This document shows, one piece after another, positions 7,390 to 15,156 of a stretch of DNA of 39,578 nt. Position 1 is the first letter of the stretch. Each line of letters starts with the position of its first letter. This stretch comes from Lentisphaerota bacterium (GTDB lineage: Bacteria > Verrucomicrobiota > Kiritimatiellia > UBA8416 > VGWJ01). The notes beneath the pieces were generated by a model. The model ran no database searches, was not told the origin of the DNA, and saw only the letters and a program-made list of their open reading frames with translations. A program made the translations under genes and the position numbers. The stretch is taken from NCBI GenBank assembly GCA_016873635.1, contig VGWJ01000025.1, positions 1-39,578 on the forward strand. The letters are read 5' to 3'.

Positions 7390-10300
7390 GCAGGCTCTCA
7401 TTCCTCCGTCTGGCCCTGCGCTCCGCCTGGTTCTACCGGCGGACGAACCTGAGCGTGCTGCTGGGCACGGCCGTGGCGGCGGCGGTGCTGGTGGGGGCGT
7501 TGCTGGTCGGGGATTCGGTCCGCTACAGCCTGCGGCGTCTGGCGGACCTGCGGCTGGGCGCGATCAGCCTGGCCATGGACACGGATGCGCGCTTCTTCGA
7601 CCCGCGGCTGGCCGATCGCCTGGCGCCGGAGCTGGGCGTGACCGTGGCGCCGGCGCTGAAACTGCGCGGCATGATCCTGGCCGGCGAAGCGGCCGGCGGA
7701 CGGCCGCGGCAGCTCAACGCGGCGCAGATCCTGGGCGTGGATCAGCGCTTCTGGCGGCTGAGCGCCGGGGACGCGTCGTCCGCCGCCCGCGGCCGGCCCG
7801 GCTTCGATCCGGCCCTGGGGCCCGAGGAGGCGGCGGTCAGCCGCAAGACGGCCGTGGCGCTCGACTTGAGGGTCGGCGACGAGATCGGGTTGCGCGTGGG
7901 CAAGCCGGCGCTGATGCCGCGCGACGCGCCGCTGGCCTCGCGGCGCGAGCGGCTGTCGAGCCGCTCGACCCTGACCGTCAAGGCCATCGTGCCCGACGGG
8001 CAGCTCGGCCGGTTCAGCCTGTCGGCATCGCAGATCGCGCCGCACAACGTTTTCGTCGCCCTCGACTGGCTGCAGCGGCGGCTGGAGCTGCCGCGGCGCG
8101 CGAACCTGCTGCTCGCGGGCGGCGGCGACGCGACCGCGCTCACGCCGGAAACGGCCGGCGCGGCGCTGAAGAAGGTGTGGCGGATCGAAGACGCGGGCCT
8201 GACGCTGCGGCCTTTCGCGGAGCGCGGCGTCCTGCAGCTGGAAAGCCGGCGCGTATTCCTCGATCCGGCGGCGGCAACCGCGGCGCGCCGGGCGGAACCG
8301 GGGGCGGTCGGCGTTCTCAACTACCTGGTCAACGCCGCGGTCCGGCGCGGGGAAGACGGCGAGCGTGCGACCCCCTACTCCTTCGTGACCGCCTGTTCGC
8401 CCGCGCCGGGCGGCCTGAGCCCCGTGCCCGCGGCGATGCAGGACGATGAGATCCTGATCTGCCGCTGGCTGGCCGACCGCCTGGGGGCCGGGCCGGGCGA
8501 CACGGTGGAGCTGCGGTATTCCCGCCTGGCGGCGGACAACTCCTTCGTTGCGGAAACGCGCGCTTTTCGCGTGCGCGACATCGTCGAGATGGCCGACCTG
8601 TCCGGCGAGCGCGAACTGACGCCGGACTTCCCGGGCCTGACCGACGTGGAGCAGTGCCGCGACTGGGACATCGGCCTGCCCATGGACGAGACGCTGCTGG
8701 CGGACGAGGCCAACGAAGCGTACTGGAAGGAATACGGCCCGACCCCCAAGGCGCTGGTCACGCTGCGGGCCGGACAGTCCATGTGGGCCAACCGCTTCGG
8801 CGATCTCACGGCGGCGCGTTTCGCGGCCGGTCCCGGACGGGAGGAGGCGCTGCGGCGGTCGCTGGCGGAGCGGATTGACCCCTCCGGGCTGGGACTGTTC
8901 TTCCGGCCGGTCCGCGCGCAATCGCGGCGCGCGGTGGAGCAGGGACTGGACTTCGGCGAACTCTTCGTGGGGATGAGCTTTTTCCTGATCGCGGCCGCGC
9001 TGATGCTTACGGGTCTGTTGTTCGTGTTCGGCGTCACGCAGCGCTCCGCCGAGACGGGCGCGCTGATGGCCGTGGGCTTCCGGGCGCGGCACGTGCGGCG
9101 GCTGTTCCTGCTGGAAGGCGGCGCGATCGCGGCGCTGGGCTCCGCGTCGGGCGCGGCGCTGGGCACGCTGTACACGCGCGCCATGGTGTGGGGTTTGAGC
9201 ACGCACTGGCGCGGCGCGGTCGCCGGCGCCGCCCTGCGTTATCATGCCGAACCCGGCACCGTTGCGGCGGGAAGCGCCGCGGCGCTGGCCTGCGCGGTGC
9301 TGGCCATGGGCGCGGCGATGTGGCGGCAGGCGCGGCGGCCCGCGCGCGATCTGCTGAGCGGCTTGCCGGACGAGCGGCCGGCGCGGCGCGGCGCGGGCCG
9401 GCGCCGGCCGCTCAGCGCCTGGGCGGCCGCGGCCGCCGCGGCCGGCGCCGCGGGGATCGTGGCCTATGCCCTGGCGGCCGGCCCGCGCGCCGCGGTCGCG
9501 GCATTCTTCGCCGCCGGCGCGCTGCTGCTGCTCGCCGGCCTGTTCCTCGGACGGCACCTGCTGGCGCGGCTGGCGCACGGCGCCGCAACCGACGCGCGGG
9601 CCGCGCCTGCCGCCGCCCGCCTGACGCTATGTCGTTTGGGCGTGCGCAACGCGGCGCGGCGGCGCAACCGCAGCCTCACCGCCGGGGCCCTGCTGGCCTG
9701 CGGCGCCTTCATGGTAATCGCGGTTTCCTCCATGCAGGAAGACGTGCGGGCGCACGCCGCGGAGCGCTGGTCGGGAACCGGCGGCTTCGCCCTTTTCGCG
9801 CGCGCCACGCTGCCGGTCCCGGACGATCCCGGCACGGCGGCGGGACGCAAGGCGCTCGGGATGGACCGCGACGAAAGGCTGCGCGAGGCGGACATCGTGG
9901 CGCTCAAGGTCTACGACGGCGACGACGCCAGCTGCCTGAATCTCAACCGCGCCCAGGCGCCGGTCCTGCTCGGGATCGACGCGGCCGCCATGTCACGCCG
10001 CGGGGCGTTCTGCGCCGCGCGGGACGGCGCGGCGGACGTGTGGAACCTGCTGGACACGGATCTCGCCGGCGGCGAAATCCCCGCGCTGGCAGGCGACGCC
10101 AACACGGCCATGTGGGGCCTGGAAAAGAGCGTCGGCGTCGAACGGGGCGCGCGGATCGCCTACCGCGACGAGCGCGGCGAGGTCTTTTACGTGAAGCTTG
10201 TCGGCGCGCTGCCGACGCGGCTTTCCGTGTTCCAGGGCGCGCTGCTGGTCAGGCTGGACGCGTTCAACGCGCGCTTTCCTTCCGAAGAGGGATACCGGAT

Positions 10301-10811
10301 GTTCCTTGTCGACGCGCCGCCGGACAGGGCGCCGGACGTGGGGGCGGCGCTGACCGAGCGGATGGCGGAGGCGGGCATGGACGTGGCGCCGGCCGTGGAC
10401 CGTCTCGAGGAATTCCACGCGGTCGAGAACGCCTATCTGCGCATGTTTCTCGTGCTGGGCGGGCTGGGCCTCCTGCTGGGCAGCCTGGGGCTCGGAATCG
10501 TGGTCATGCGCAACGTGCTGGAGCGTCGCGCCGAGCTGGCTTTGCTGCGCTGCACGGGCTTTTCCATGCGCGACGTCACGCGCGTGCTGCTGGCCGAGCA
10601 CTGGCTGCTGGTCATCGGAGGCCTGTGCGCGGGCGTCGCTTCCGCGGTCATCGCCATGTGGCCCAACCTGCGGTCGCCGGGAGTCGGTCTGCCGCTGGGC
10701 GCCATTGGCCTGATCGTCGGAAGCCTGTTGCTTCTGGGGCTGGGCTGGACGGCGCGCGCGGCGCGCGCGGCGCTGCGCGGGCGGCTGATCGCGGCGCTGC
10801 GGAATGAATGA
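7386..10811 (+). CDS. Large FtsX/MacB-type ABC permease with two FtsX domains
   Basis: A 1141-residue permease starting at ATG 7386, overlapping the ATPase stop. The N-terminus (RTNLSVLLGTAVAAAVLVGA) is a transmembrane helix followed by a large periplasmic domain. A first FtsX module with several helices lies around residues 515-610 (FFLIAAALMLTGLLFVFG and the mechanically coupled QRSAETGALMAVGF segment). A further hydrophobic region occurs around 675-725, a second extracytoplasmic domain follows, and a final FtsX module near 1015-1135 includes RRAELALLRCTGFSMRDV. Duplicated FtsX domains in one chain are known in large MacB-like permeases and mean one chain can replace a heterodimer. With the 6685 ATPase it forms the likely complete exporter. 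Confidence 0.88.
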   Translation: MSRLSFLRLALRSAWFYRRTNLSVLLGTAVAAAVLVGALLVGDSVRYSLRRLADLRLGAISLAMDTDARFFDPRLADRLAPELGVTVAPALKLRGMILAGEAAGGRPRQLNAAQILGVDQRFWRLSAGDASSAARGRPGFDPALGPEEAAVSRKTAVALDLRVGDEIGLRVGKPALMPRDAPLASRRERLSSRSTLTVKAIVPDGQLGRFSLSASQIAPHNVFVALDWLQRRLELPRRANLLLAGGGDATALTPETAGAALKKVWRIEDAGLTLRPFAERGVLQLESRRVFLDPAAATAARRAEPGAVGVLNYLVNAAVRRGEDGERATPYSFVTACSPAPGGLSPVPAAMQDDEILICRWLADRLGAGPGDTVELRYSRLAADNSFVAETRAFRVRDIVEMADLSGERELTPDFPGLTDVEQCRDWDIGLPMDETLLADEANEAYWKEYGPTPKALVTLRAGQSMWANRFGDLTAARFAAGPGREEALRRSLAERIDPSGLGLFFRPVRAQSRRAVEQGLDFGELFVGMSFFLIAAALMLTGLLFVFGVTQRSAETGALMAVGFRARHVRRLFLLEGGAIAALGSASGAALGTLYTRAMVWGLSTHWRGAVAGAALRYHAEPGTVAAGSAAALACAVLAMGAAMWRQARRPARDLLSGLPDERPARRGAGRRRPLSAWAAAAAAAGAAGIVAYALAAGPRAAVAAFFAAGALLLLAGLFLGRHLLARLAHGAATDARAAPAAARLTLCRLGVRNAARRRNRSLTAGALLACGAFMVIAVSSMQEDVRAHAAERWSGTGGFALFARATLPVPDDPGTAAGRKALGMDRDERLREADIVALKVYDGDDASCLNLNRAQAPVLLGIDAAAMSRRGAFCAARDGAADVWNLLDTDLAGGEIPALAGDANTAMWGLEKSVGVERGARIAYRDERGEVFYVKLVGALPTRLSVFQGALLVRLDAFNARFPSEEGYRMFLVDAPPDRAPDVGAALTERMAEAGMDVAPAVDRLEEFHAVENAYLRMFLVLGGLGLLLGSLGLGIVVMRNVLERRAELALLRCTGFSMRDVTRVLLAEHWLLVIGGLCAGVASAVIAMWPNLRSPGVGLPLGAIGLIVGSLLLLGLGWTARAARAALRGRLIAALRNE

Positions 10812-10820
10812 GCCCGGCAA

Positions 10821-10853
10821 GAGCGGTTCAACTGCGGAGCAGTTGAACCGCTC
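10821..10853. terminator. Perfect 15-bp inverted repeat after the permease gene
   Basis: Arms GAGCGGTTCAACTGC (10821-10835) and GCAGTTGAACCGCTC (10839-10853) are fully complementary around a GGA loop, nine bases after the permease stop. The position suggests it ends the operon or protects its 3' end. No U-tract follows, so a standard intrinsic terminator is not assured. A second small palindrome, GACCCAT-TGC-ATGGGTC, lies at 10873-10889. Confidence 0.5.
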
Positions 10854-10896
10854 TCCATGGGATTACTTGACTGACCCATTGCATGGGTCCCGCGTG

Positions 10897-10926
10897 TTGA
10901 CAGGCGCGGGGTAGAGGGGTTAGTAT
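10897..10926 (+). promoter_or_regulatory. Sigma70-like promoter for the small lipoprotein gene
   Basis: A perfect -35 TTGACA at 10897-10902 and a -10-like TAGTAT at 10921-10926, 18 bases apart, lie about 48 bases upstream of the ATG at 10974. The palindrome at 10873-10889 lies just upstream and could be an operator. This would start a new transcript after the 1-10.8 kb operon. Confidence 0.55.
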
Positions 10927-10973
10927 ACCTGTGGTTCCCGCCCCGGAACGGACCGGAAGAACGGGAGAAGCGC

Positions 10974-11354
10974 ATGAAGAAAAATCGCTGCCTTGCGGCG
11001 GCAGCCGGCGTTGCCGCGCTTGCTCTGCTGTGCACCGCCTGCGAGCGCGAGGAAACGGAGCCGGACGCGGCGCAGCCTGCCCCGACGGTCGGGGTCTCCG
11101 GACGCTGGTCCGTGCGCGCGGAAGCGTGGCGGCGCACCATGGATCTTGTCCAGGACGGCGCGGGCGTCAGCGGCACGGTCATCGCCCCGAACGGCGACAC
11201 GCAGTCGGTGCGCGGAACGCTGAACGCCGCGCGGATCGCGCTGCGCTCGGGCGACGTCACCGGCAGCGGCACGGTCGCAGGCGCCACGATGCAGGGAACC
11301 TACGAGCGCGACAACGGCGACTCCGGCTCCTGGCGGGCGTGGAGGCAGCCGTGA
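10974..11354 (+). CDS. Small putative lipoprotein, function unknown
   Basis: A 126-residue protein with a basic start (MKKNR), a hydrophobic stretch and a cysteine at 23 (LLCTAC). The lipobox is imperfect because the -3 position is Cys and not Leu, so lipidation is likely but not certain. The mature part starts acidic (CEREETEPD) and then has a beta-rich domain with WSVRAEAWRRTMDLVQDGAGVSGTV and later GTYERDNGDSGSW, which resembles small barrel-like domains of secreted proteins. No family was recognised. A GGGAGAAG ribosome binding site precedes the ATG and a sigma70-like promoter lies upstream. The stop overlaps the next GTG. Confidence 0.75.
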   Translation: MKKNRCLAAAAGVAALALLCTACEREETEPDAAQPAPTVGVSGRWSVRAEAWRRTMDLVQDGAGVSGTVIAPNGDTQSVRGTLNAARIALRSGDVTGSGTVAGATMQGTYERDNGDSGSWRAWRQP

Positions 11355-11503
11355 GACGCGCCGGACAGAGGGCGGCGCTCGCGGCGGTCCTGCTCGCGGC
11401 GGTCTCCCCGGCGTTGGCGGCTTCGTTCCGTTTCGTTACGGAGTACCGCTACCCGACCGCCTTCGAAGTCATTCCCGTCATGGGCGCCGACGCCTTCCTG
11501 TAG
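11351..11503 (+). pseudogene. Short exported ORF, probably a truncated gene
   Basis: GTG 11351 overlaps the lipoprotein stop (GTGA). The 50-residue product starts with a good signal peptide (about residues 1-23, ending SPALA) and then has about 26 residues, FRFVTEYRYPTAFEVIPVMG, before TAG. The tyrosine-rich YPTxFE motif looks like part of a longer protein, perhaps the secretin-like proteins of Verrucomicrobia, but that resemblance is from memory and uncertain. The signal peptide with almost no mature domain suggests truncation. A real small secreted peptide cannot be excluded. Confidence 0.4.
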
Positions 11504-11636
11504 TTGTCGTGGCGAAGCCATGTAAGTTCGTCTGAACAGCGGCGGCGGCTTGAACACGCCGTGCGTTCAAGGTAGTGTGCCGGGCGAGCGGCGGGTTGCG
11601 TCGGCCGCGGAACCGCCGTCGGGTGGGAGTCCCCGG

Positions 11637-14600
11637 ATGGATTCGAACGGCACGCCGCAGGCGGAGCGCGGGACCACTTTCGGCTGGCTCAACGCCACGC
11701 AGTTTCTCGGCGCTCTCAACGACAACGTCTTCAAGTTCCTGCTCGTCTATCTCATCATCGCCCTGCGCGGCAGCGAAAGCGCCGCCGGCGCCGGCGTAAT
11801 CGGGATGGTCCTGCTGGCGACGCCGTTCCTGCTGTTCTCCGCCGCCGCGGGCATCATCGCCGACCGCGTCAGCAAGCGCCGCGTCATCGTCCTGGCCAAA
11901 CTCTTCGAGCTGGCCGTCATGCTGGCCGGCAGCCTGGCCTTCCGCTTCCGGGCGGAGGGGGCGCTCTTCCTGATCATGTTCCTGATGGCGGCGCAGAGCG
12001 CGTTCTTCGGCCCGGCCAAGTACGGCATCATCCCCGAGCTGGTGCCGCGCCACTACCTATCGCGGGCCAACGCCTGGATCCAGGCCATGACGCATCTTGC
12101 GATCCTGACGGGCACGGTGACGGCGCCTTTCCTTTCGCAGGCGACGCGCGGCGACTATTTCCGCGCCTCGTGGTTCTGCGTCGCCGCCGCCGCGGCGGGC
12201 GTCGCGGTCAGCCTGCCGATCCGCGGGACGCCCCCTTCCGGCGGCGACCGCCGCGCTTCGGTTTTCTTCGTGCGCGACATCTGGCGCACCCTGCGCGGCA
12301 TCCGGGGCGACACCTACCTGCTCATGGCCGTGATCGCCGCGGCCTACTTCACGCTGATCGGCGCGTTCATGCAGATCAACCTGATCCCCTACGCGCTCGA
12401 AGAACTCGGCCTGAGCAAGGAAACCGGCACGTACCTGTTTCTGCTGGCGGCGGTGGGCATCGGGCTCGGCTCGTTCCTGGCGGGCCGCCTGTCCGGACGC
12501 AACGTGGAGCTGGGCGTCGTGCCGCTCGGCGCGCTGGGCATTGCCCTCAGCGCGCTGGCGCTGGGAACGCTTGCGGCCGGCGTCGCGGGCGTGTGCCTGA
12601 TCGTGCTGGTCGTGGGCGTCAGCGCGGGGCTCTTCGTGGTGCCGATCAACGCCTGGATCCAGTTCCGCGCCCCGCGCGACCGCCTGGGCGAGATCCTGGC
12701 GGCGTCGAGCTTCCTGAGCTGGATCGGCGTGATCCTGGCGGCCGCCCTGATTCACGGCATGACCGAGGCGGCCGGGCTCTCGGCGCGCGAGGGCTTCGTG
12801 CTGATCGGGTGGCTGACGCTGGCGCTGACCATCCTGACCCTGCGCGTGCTCCCGGATTTCCTGGTGCGGTTCCTGGCGCTGCTGCTCACGCGCGCCTGCT
12901 ACCGCCTGCGCACGCTGGGCATCGAAAACGTCCCGCTCGACGGCGGCGCCCTGCTGGTGTGCAACCACGTCTCGTGGGCCGACGCGGTTCTGCTGATGGC
13001 CACGCAGCAGCGGCGCATCCGCTTCCTGGCCAGCCGGCGCATCCTGGAAAGCCGCTTCTGGGGACCGGTCATGCGCCTGATGGGCGTGATTCCCATCGCC
13101 GCCGGCGACAGCCCGAAGAAGCTGGTAACGTCCCTGCAGGCGGCCCGCGAGGCCCTGGACGCCGGCTACCTGGTGTGCGTTTTCGCCGAAGGCGCCCTGA
13201 CGCGCAGCGGCAACCTGCTGGCCTTCAAGTCCGGGTTCCACCACATCGTCAAGGACAGCTCCCACCCCGTCATCCCGGTCTACCTCGGCGGCGCCTGGGG
13301 CAGCATCTTCAGCTACGCCCGCGGCATGCCGCGGTTGCGCTGGCCGGTCAGCTTCCCCTATCCGGTGACAATCGTGTTCGGCAAACCCCTTCCGCCGACG
13401 GCGGATTCGGCCGCGCTGCGCGAAGCGGTGCTGGAGCTCTCCTGCGCCTATTTCGAATCGCGCAAGTCCGCGCGCAAGCCGCTCGCGGCCGAGTTCGCGG
13501 CCGCCGCGCGGCGGAACTGGTCGCGCAAGGCCATGGCGGACACGACCGGACGCAACCTCACCTACGGGCAGGCGCTGACCGGCGCCGTGGCCCTGGCCGC
13601 GCGGCTGGCGCCGCTCACGGCCGGCCAGGACAAAGTGGGCATCCTGCTGCCGCCTTCGGCCGGCGCGGCGCTGGCCAACGCGGCCGTCTCCGCGCTGGGC
13701 CGGGCGCCGGTGAACCTGAACTACACCGCCTCCGCGGACGCGTTCCGCTCCGCGCTCGAGCAGTGCGGCATCCGCACGGTTCTGACCAGCCGCGCCTTTC
13801 TCGAACGCCTCAACGGCGTCCCGGCGCCGGAAGGCGCGGTGTACGTCGAAGACATATTTTCGCGTCTGACCGAGCGGGAAAAGCGGCTGGCCTGGCTCAA
13901 GGCGCGCCTGCTTCCCGCGCGGCTGCTGGTCCGGCACGGGGGCCTGACGGGCGATTCCGTGGCCGCGGTGATCTTCTCGTCCGGGAGCGGCGGCGCGCCC
14001 AAGGGCGTCATGCTCAGCCACCACAACATCCTTTCCAACATCGAGTCGCTGCGCATCGTCTTCCAGCCGTCGCCGGACGACGTGGTCTGCGCGGTGCTGC
14101 CCTTTTTCCACTCCTTCGGGTTCATGGCCACGCTGTGGTTCCCGCTGCTCAGCGGCTTCTCGGCCGTCTATCACGGCAATCCGCTCGACGGCGCGCGCGT
14201 GGCCGAGCTTGTGCGCGAACACCGCGCCACCCTGCTTTTTACGACGCCCTCGTTCCTGCCGGCGTATGTTCGCCGCGCGCAGCCCGGAGACTTCGCCACG
14301 CTGCGCCTGGTGGTGACCGGCGCCGAGAAGCTGAATCCCCGCATCGCCGCGGCCTTCAGGGAGAAGTTCGGCATCGAACCGCGCGAAGGCTACGGGGCGA
14401 CCGAGCTCTCGCCGGTGGCCGCGCTCAACGTCCCGGACGTGGAGCGGTCGGGCCTGCGCCAGGTGGGCACCAAGCCCGGCACGGTGGGACACCCCGTGCC
14501 GGGCGTTGTAATCCGCATCGTGGATCCGGAGTCGCGCGCGGCGCTGCCGCCCGGCCGCGACGGACTCATGCTCGTGAAGGGCCCCAACGTGATGCTGGGC

Positions 14601-15056
14601 TACCTGGGCATGCCCGGGAAGACGGCGGAGGCGCTGCGGGACGGCTGGTACGACACGGGCGACATCGCGCGCCTCGACGAAGACGGCTTCGTGACGATCA
14701 CCGACCGTCTTTCGCGGTTCAGCAAGATCGGCGGCGAGATGGTGCCGCACGTGGCGGTCGAGGAAGCGCTGCACAAGGCGCTGGGCAGGACGGAACGGGT
14801 CCTGGCCGTGGCCGGCGTACCCGACGAACGCAAGGGCGAACGCCTCGTGGTGCTGTACACCGGCGACGCCGGCGGCGCGGACGCCGTGGCAAGGGCGATC
14901 GCCGACAGCGGCCTGCCCAACCTGTGGAAGCCCGCCGCCAACGCCTGCTTCCGGGTCGCGTCGCTGCCGCTGCTCGGCAGCGGGAAAATGGATCTGCAAG
15001 CGCTCAAGCAGGCGGGAAGAGAAGCCGCGGAACGAAGCGCCTCGCAATACCCCTGA
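11637..15056 (+). CDS. Trifunctional LplT-type transporter, PlsC-type acyltransferase and acyl-ACP/CoA synthetase
   Basis: A 1139-residue fusion. Residues 1 to about 405 are a 12-helix major facilitator resembling LplT (lysophospholipid flippase), starting FGWLNATQFLGALNDNVFKF. Residues about 410-610 are a PlsC-like acyltransferase with the NHVSWAD version of the HX4D motif near 441. Residues about 635-1139 are an AMP-forming acyl-ACP/CoA synthetase with IFSSGSGGAPKGVMLSH near 778, GYGATELSP, YDTGDIA and a C-terminal lysine in GSGKM. Together these import lysophospholipid, activate a fatty acid and reacylate, as E. coli LplT plus Aas do. ATG 11637 was preferred over a TTG at 11550 because GGGTGGGAG precedes it and the MFS begins soon after. 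No convincing promoter was seen immediately upstream. Confidence 0.9.
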   Translation: MDSNGTPQAERGTTFGWLNATQFLGALNDNVFKFLLVYLIIALRGSESAAGAGVIGMVLLATPFLLFSAAAGIIADRVSKRRVIVLAKLFELAVMLAGSLAFRFRAEGALFLIMFLMAAQSAFFGPAKYGIIPELVPRHYLSRANAWIQAMTHLAILTGTVTAPFLSQATRGDYFRASWFCVAAAAAGVAVSLPIRGTPPSGGDRRASVFFVRDIWRTLRGIRGDTYLLMAVIAAAYFTLIGAFMQINLIPYALEELGLSKETGTYLFLLAAVGIGLGSFLAGRLSGRNVELGVVPLGALGIALSALALGTLAAGVAGVCLIVLVVGVSAGLFVVPINAWIQFRAPRDRLGEILAASSFLSWIGVILAAALIHGMTEAAGLSAREGFVLIGWLTLALTILTLRVLPDFLVRFLALLLTRACYRLRTLGIENVPLDGGALLVCNHVSWADAVLLMATQQRRIRFLASRRILESRFWGPVMRLMGVIPIAAGDSPKKLVTSLQAAREALDAGYLVCVFAEGALTRSGNLLAFKSGFHHIVKDSSHPVIPVYLGGAWGSIFSYARGMPRLRWPVSFPYPVTIVFGKPLPPTADSAALREAVLELSCAYFESRKSARKPLAAEFAAAARRNWSRKAMADTTGRNLTYGQALTGAVALAARLAPLTAGQDKVGILLPPSAGAALANAAVSALGRAPVNLNYTASADAFRSALEQCGIRTVLTSRAFLERLNGVPAPEGAVYVEDIFSRLTEREKRLAWLKARLLPARLLVRHGGLTGDSVAAVIFSSGSGGAPKGVMLSHHNILSNIESLRIVFQPSPDDVVCAVLPFFHSFGFMATLWFPLLSGFSAVYHGNPLDGARVAELVREHRATLLFTTPSFLPAYVRRAQPGDFATLRLVVTGAEKLNPRIAAAFREKFGIEPREGYGATELSPVAALNVPDVERSGLRQVGTKPGTVGHPVPGVVIRIVDPESRAALPPGRDGLMLVKGPNVMLGYLGMPGKTAEALRDGWYDTGDIARLDEDGFVTITDRLSRFSKIGGEMVPHVAVEEALHKALGRTERVLAVAGVPDERKGERLVVLYTGDAGGADAVARAIADSGLPNLWKPAANACFRVASLPLLGSGKMDLQALKQAGREAAERSASQYP

Positions 15057-15140
15057 GTGCCTCCCCCAAGAAGCAGGCGTATACTCTCAGCGCCGGCCGG
15101 CAGGCGCAATCGGGCAGAACCTGTTTGTTACATAGGGGAA

Positions 15141-15156
15141 ACCCCGATGGCGGGGT
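15141..15156 (-). terminator. Short hairpin at the end of the GT-C-like gene
   Basis: On the minus strand the stop codon region is followed by ACCCCG-CCAT-CGGGGT and then TTTCCCC, a 6-bp stem with a weak T run. It lies between two convergent genes and may end the minus-strand transcript. The stem is short, so this is a modest call. Confidence 0.35.

Noticed and set aside
11550-11636. TTG start at 11550 for the acyltransferase fusion
   Set aside because: It adds a low-complexity stretch with no ribosome binding site, while ATG 11637 has a good one.
12057-15047. Long minus-strand frame opposite the acyltransferase fusion
   Set aside because: The composition is His/Gln/Arg-rich shadow sequence; the plus strand encodes recognisable domains in full.
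15057-15140. RNA gene or tRNA between the convergent genes
   Set aside because: No cloverleaf or conserved RNA core was found; only short hairpins.
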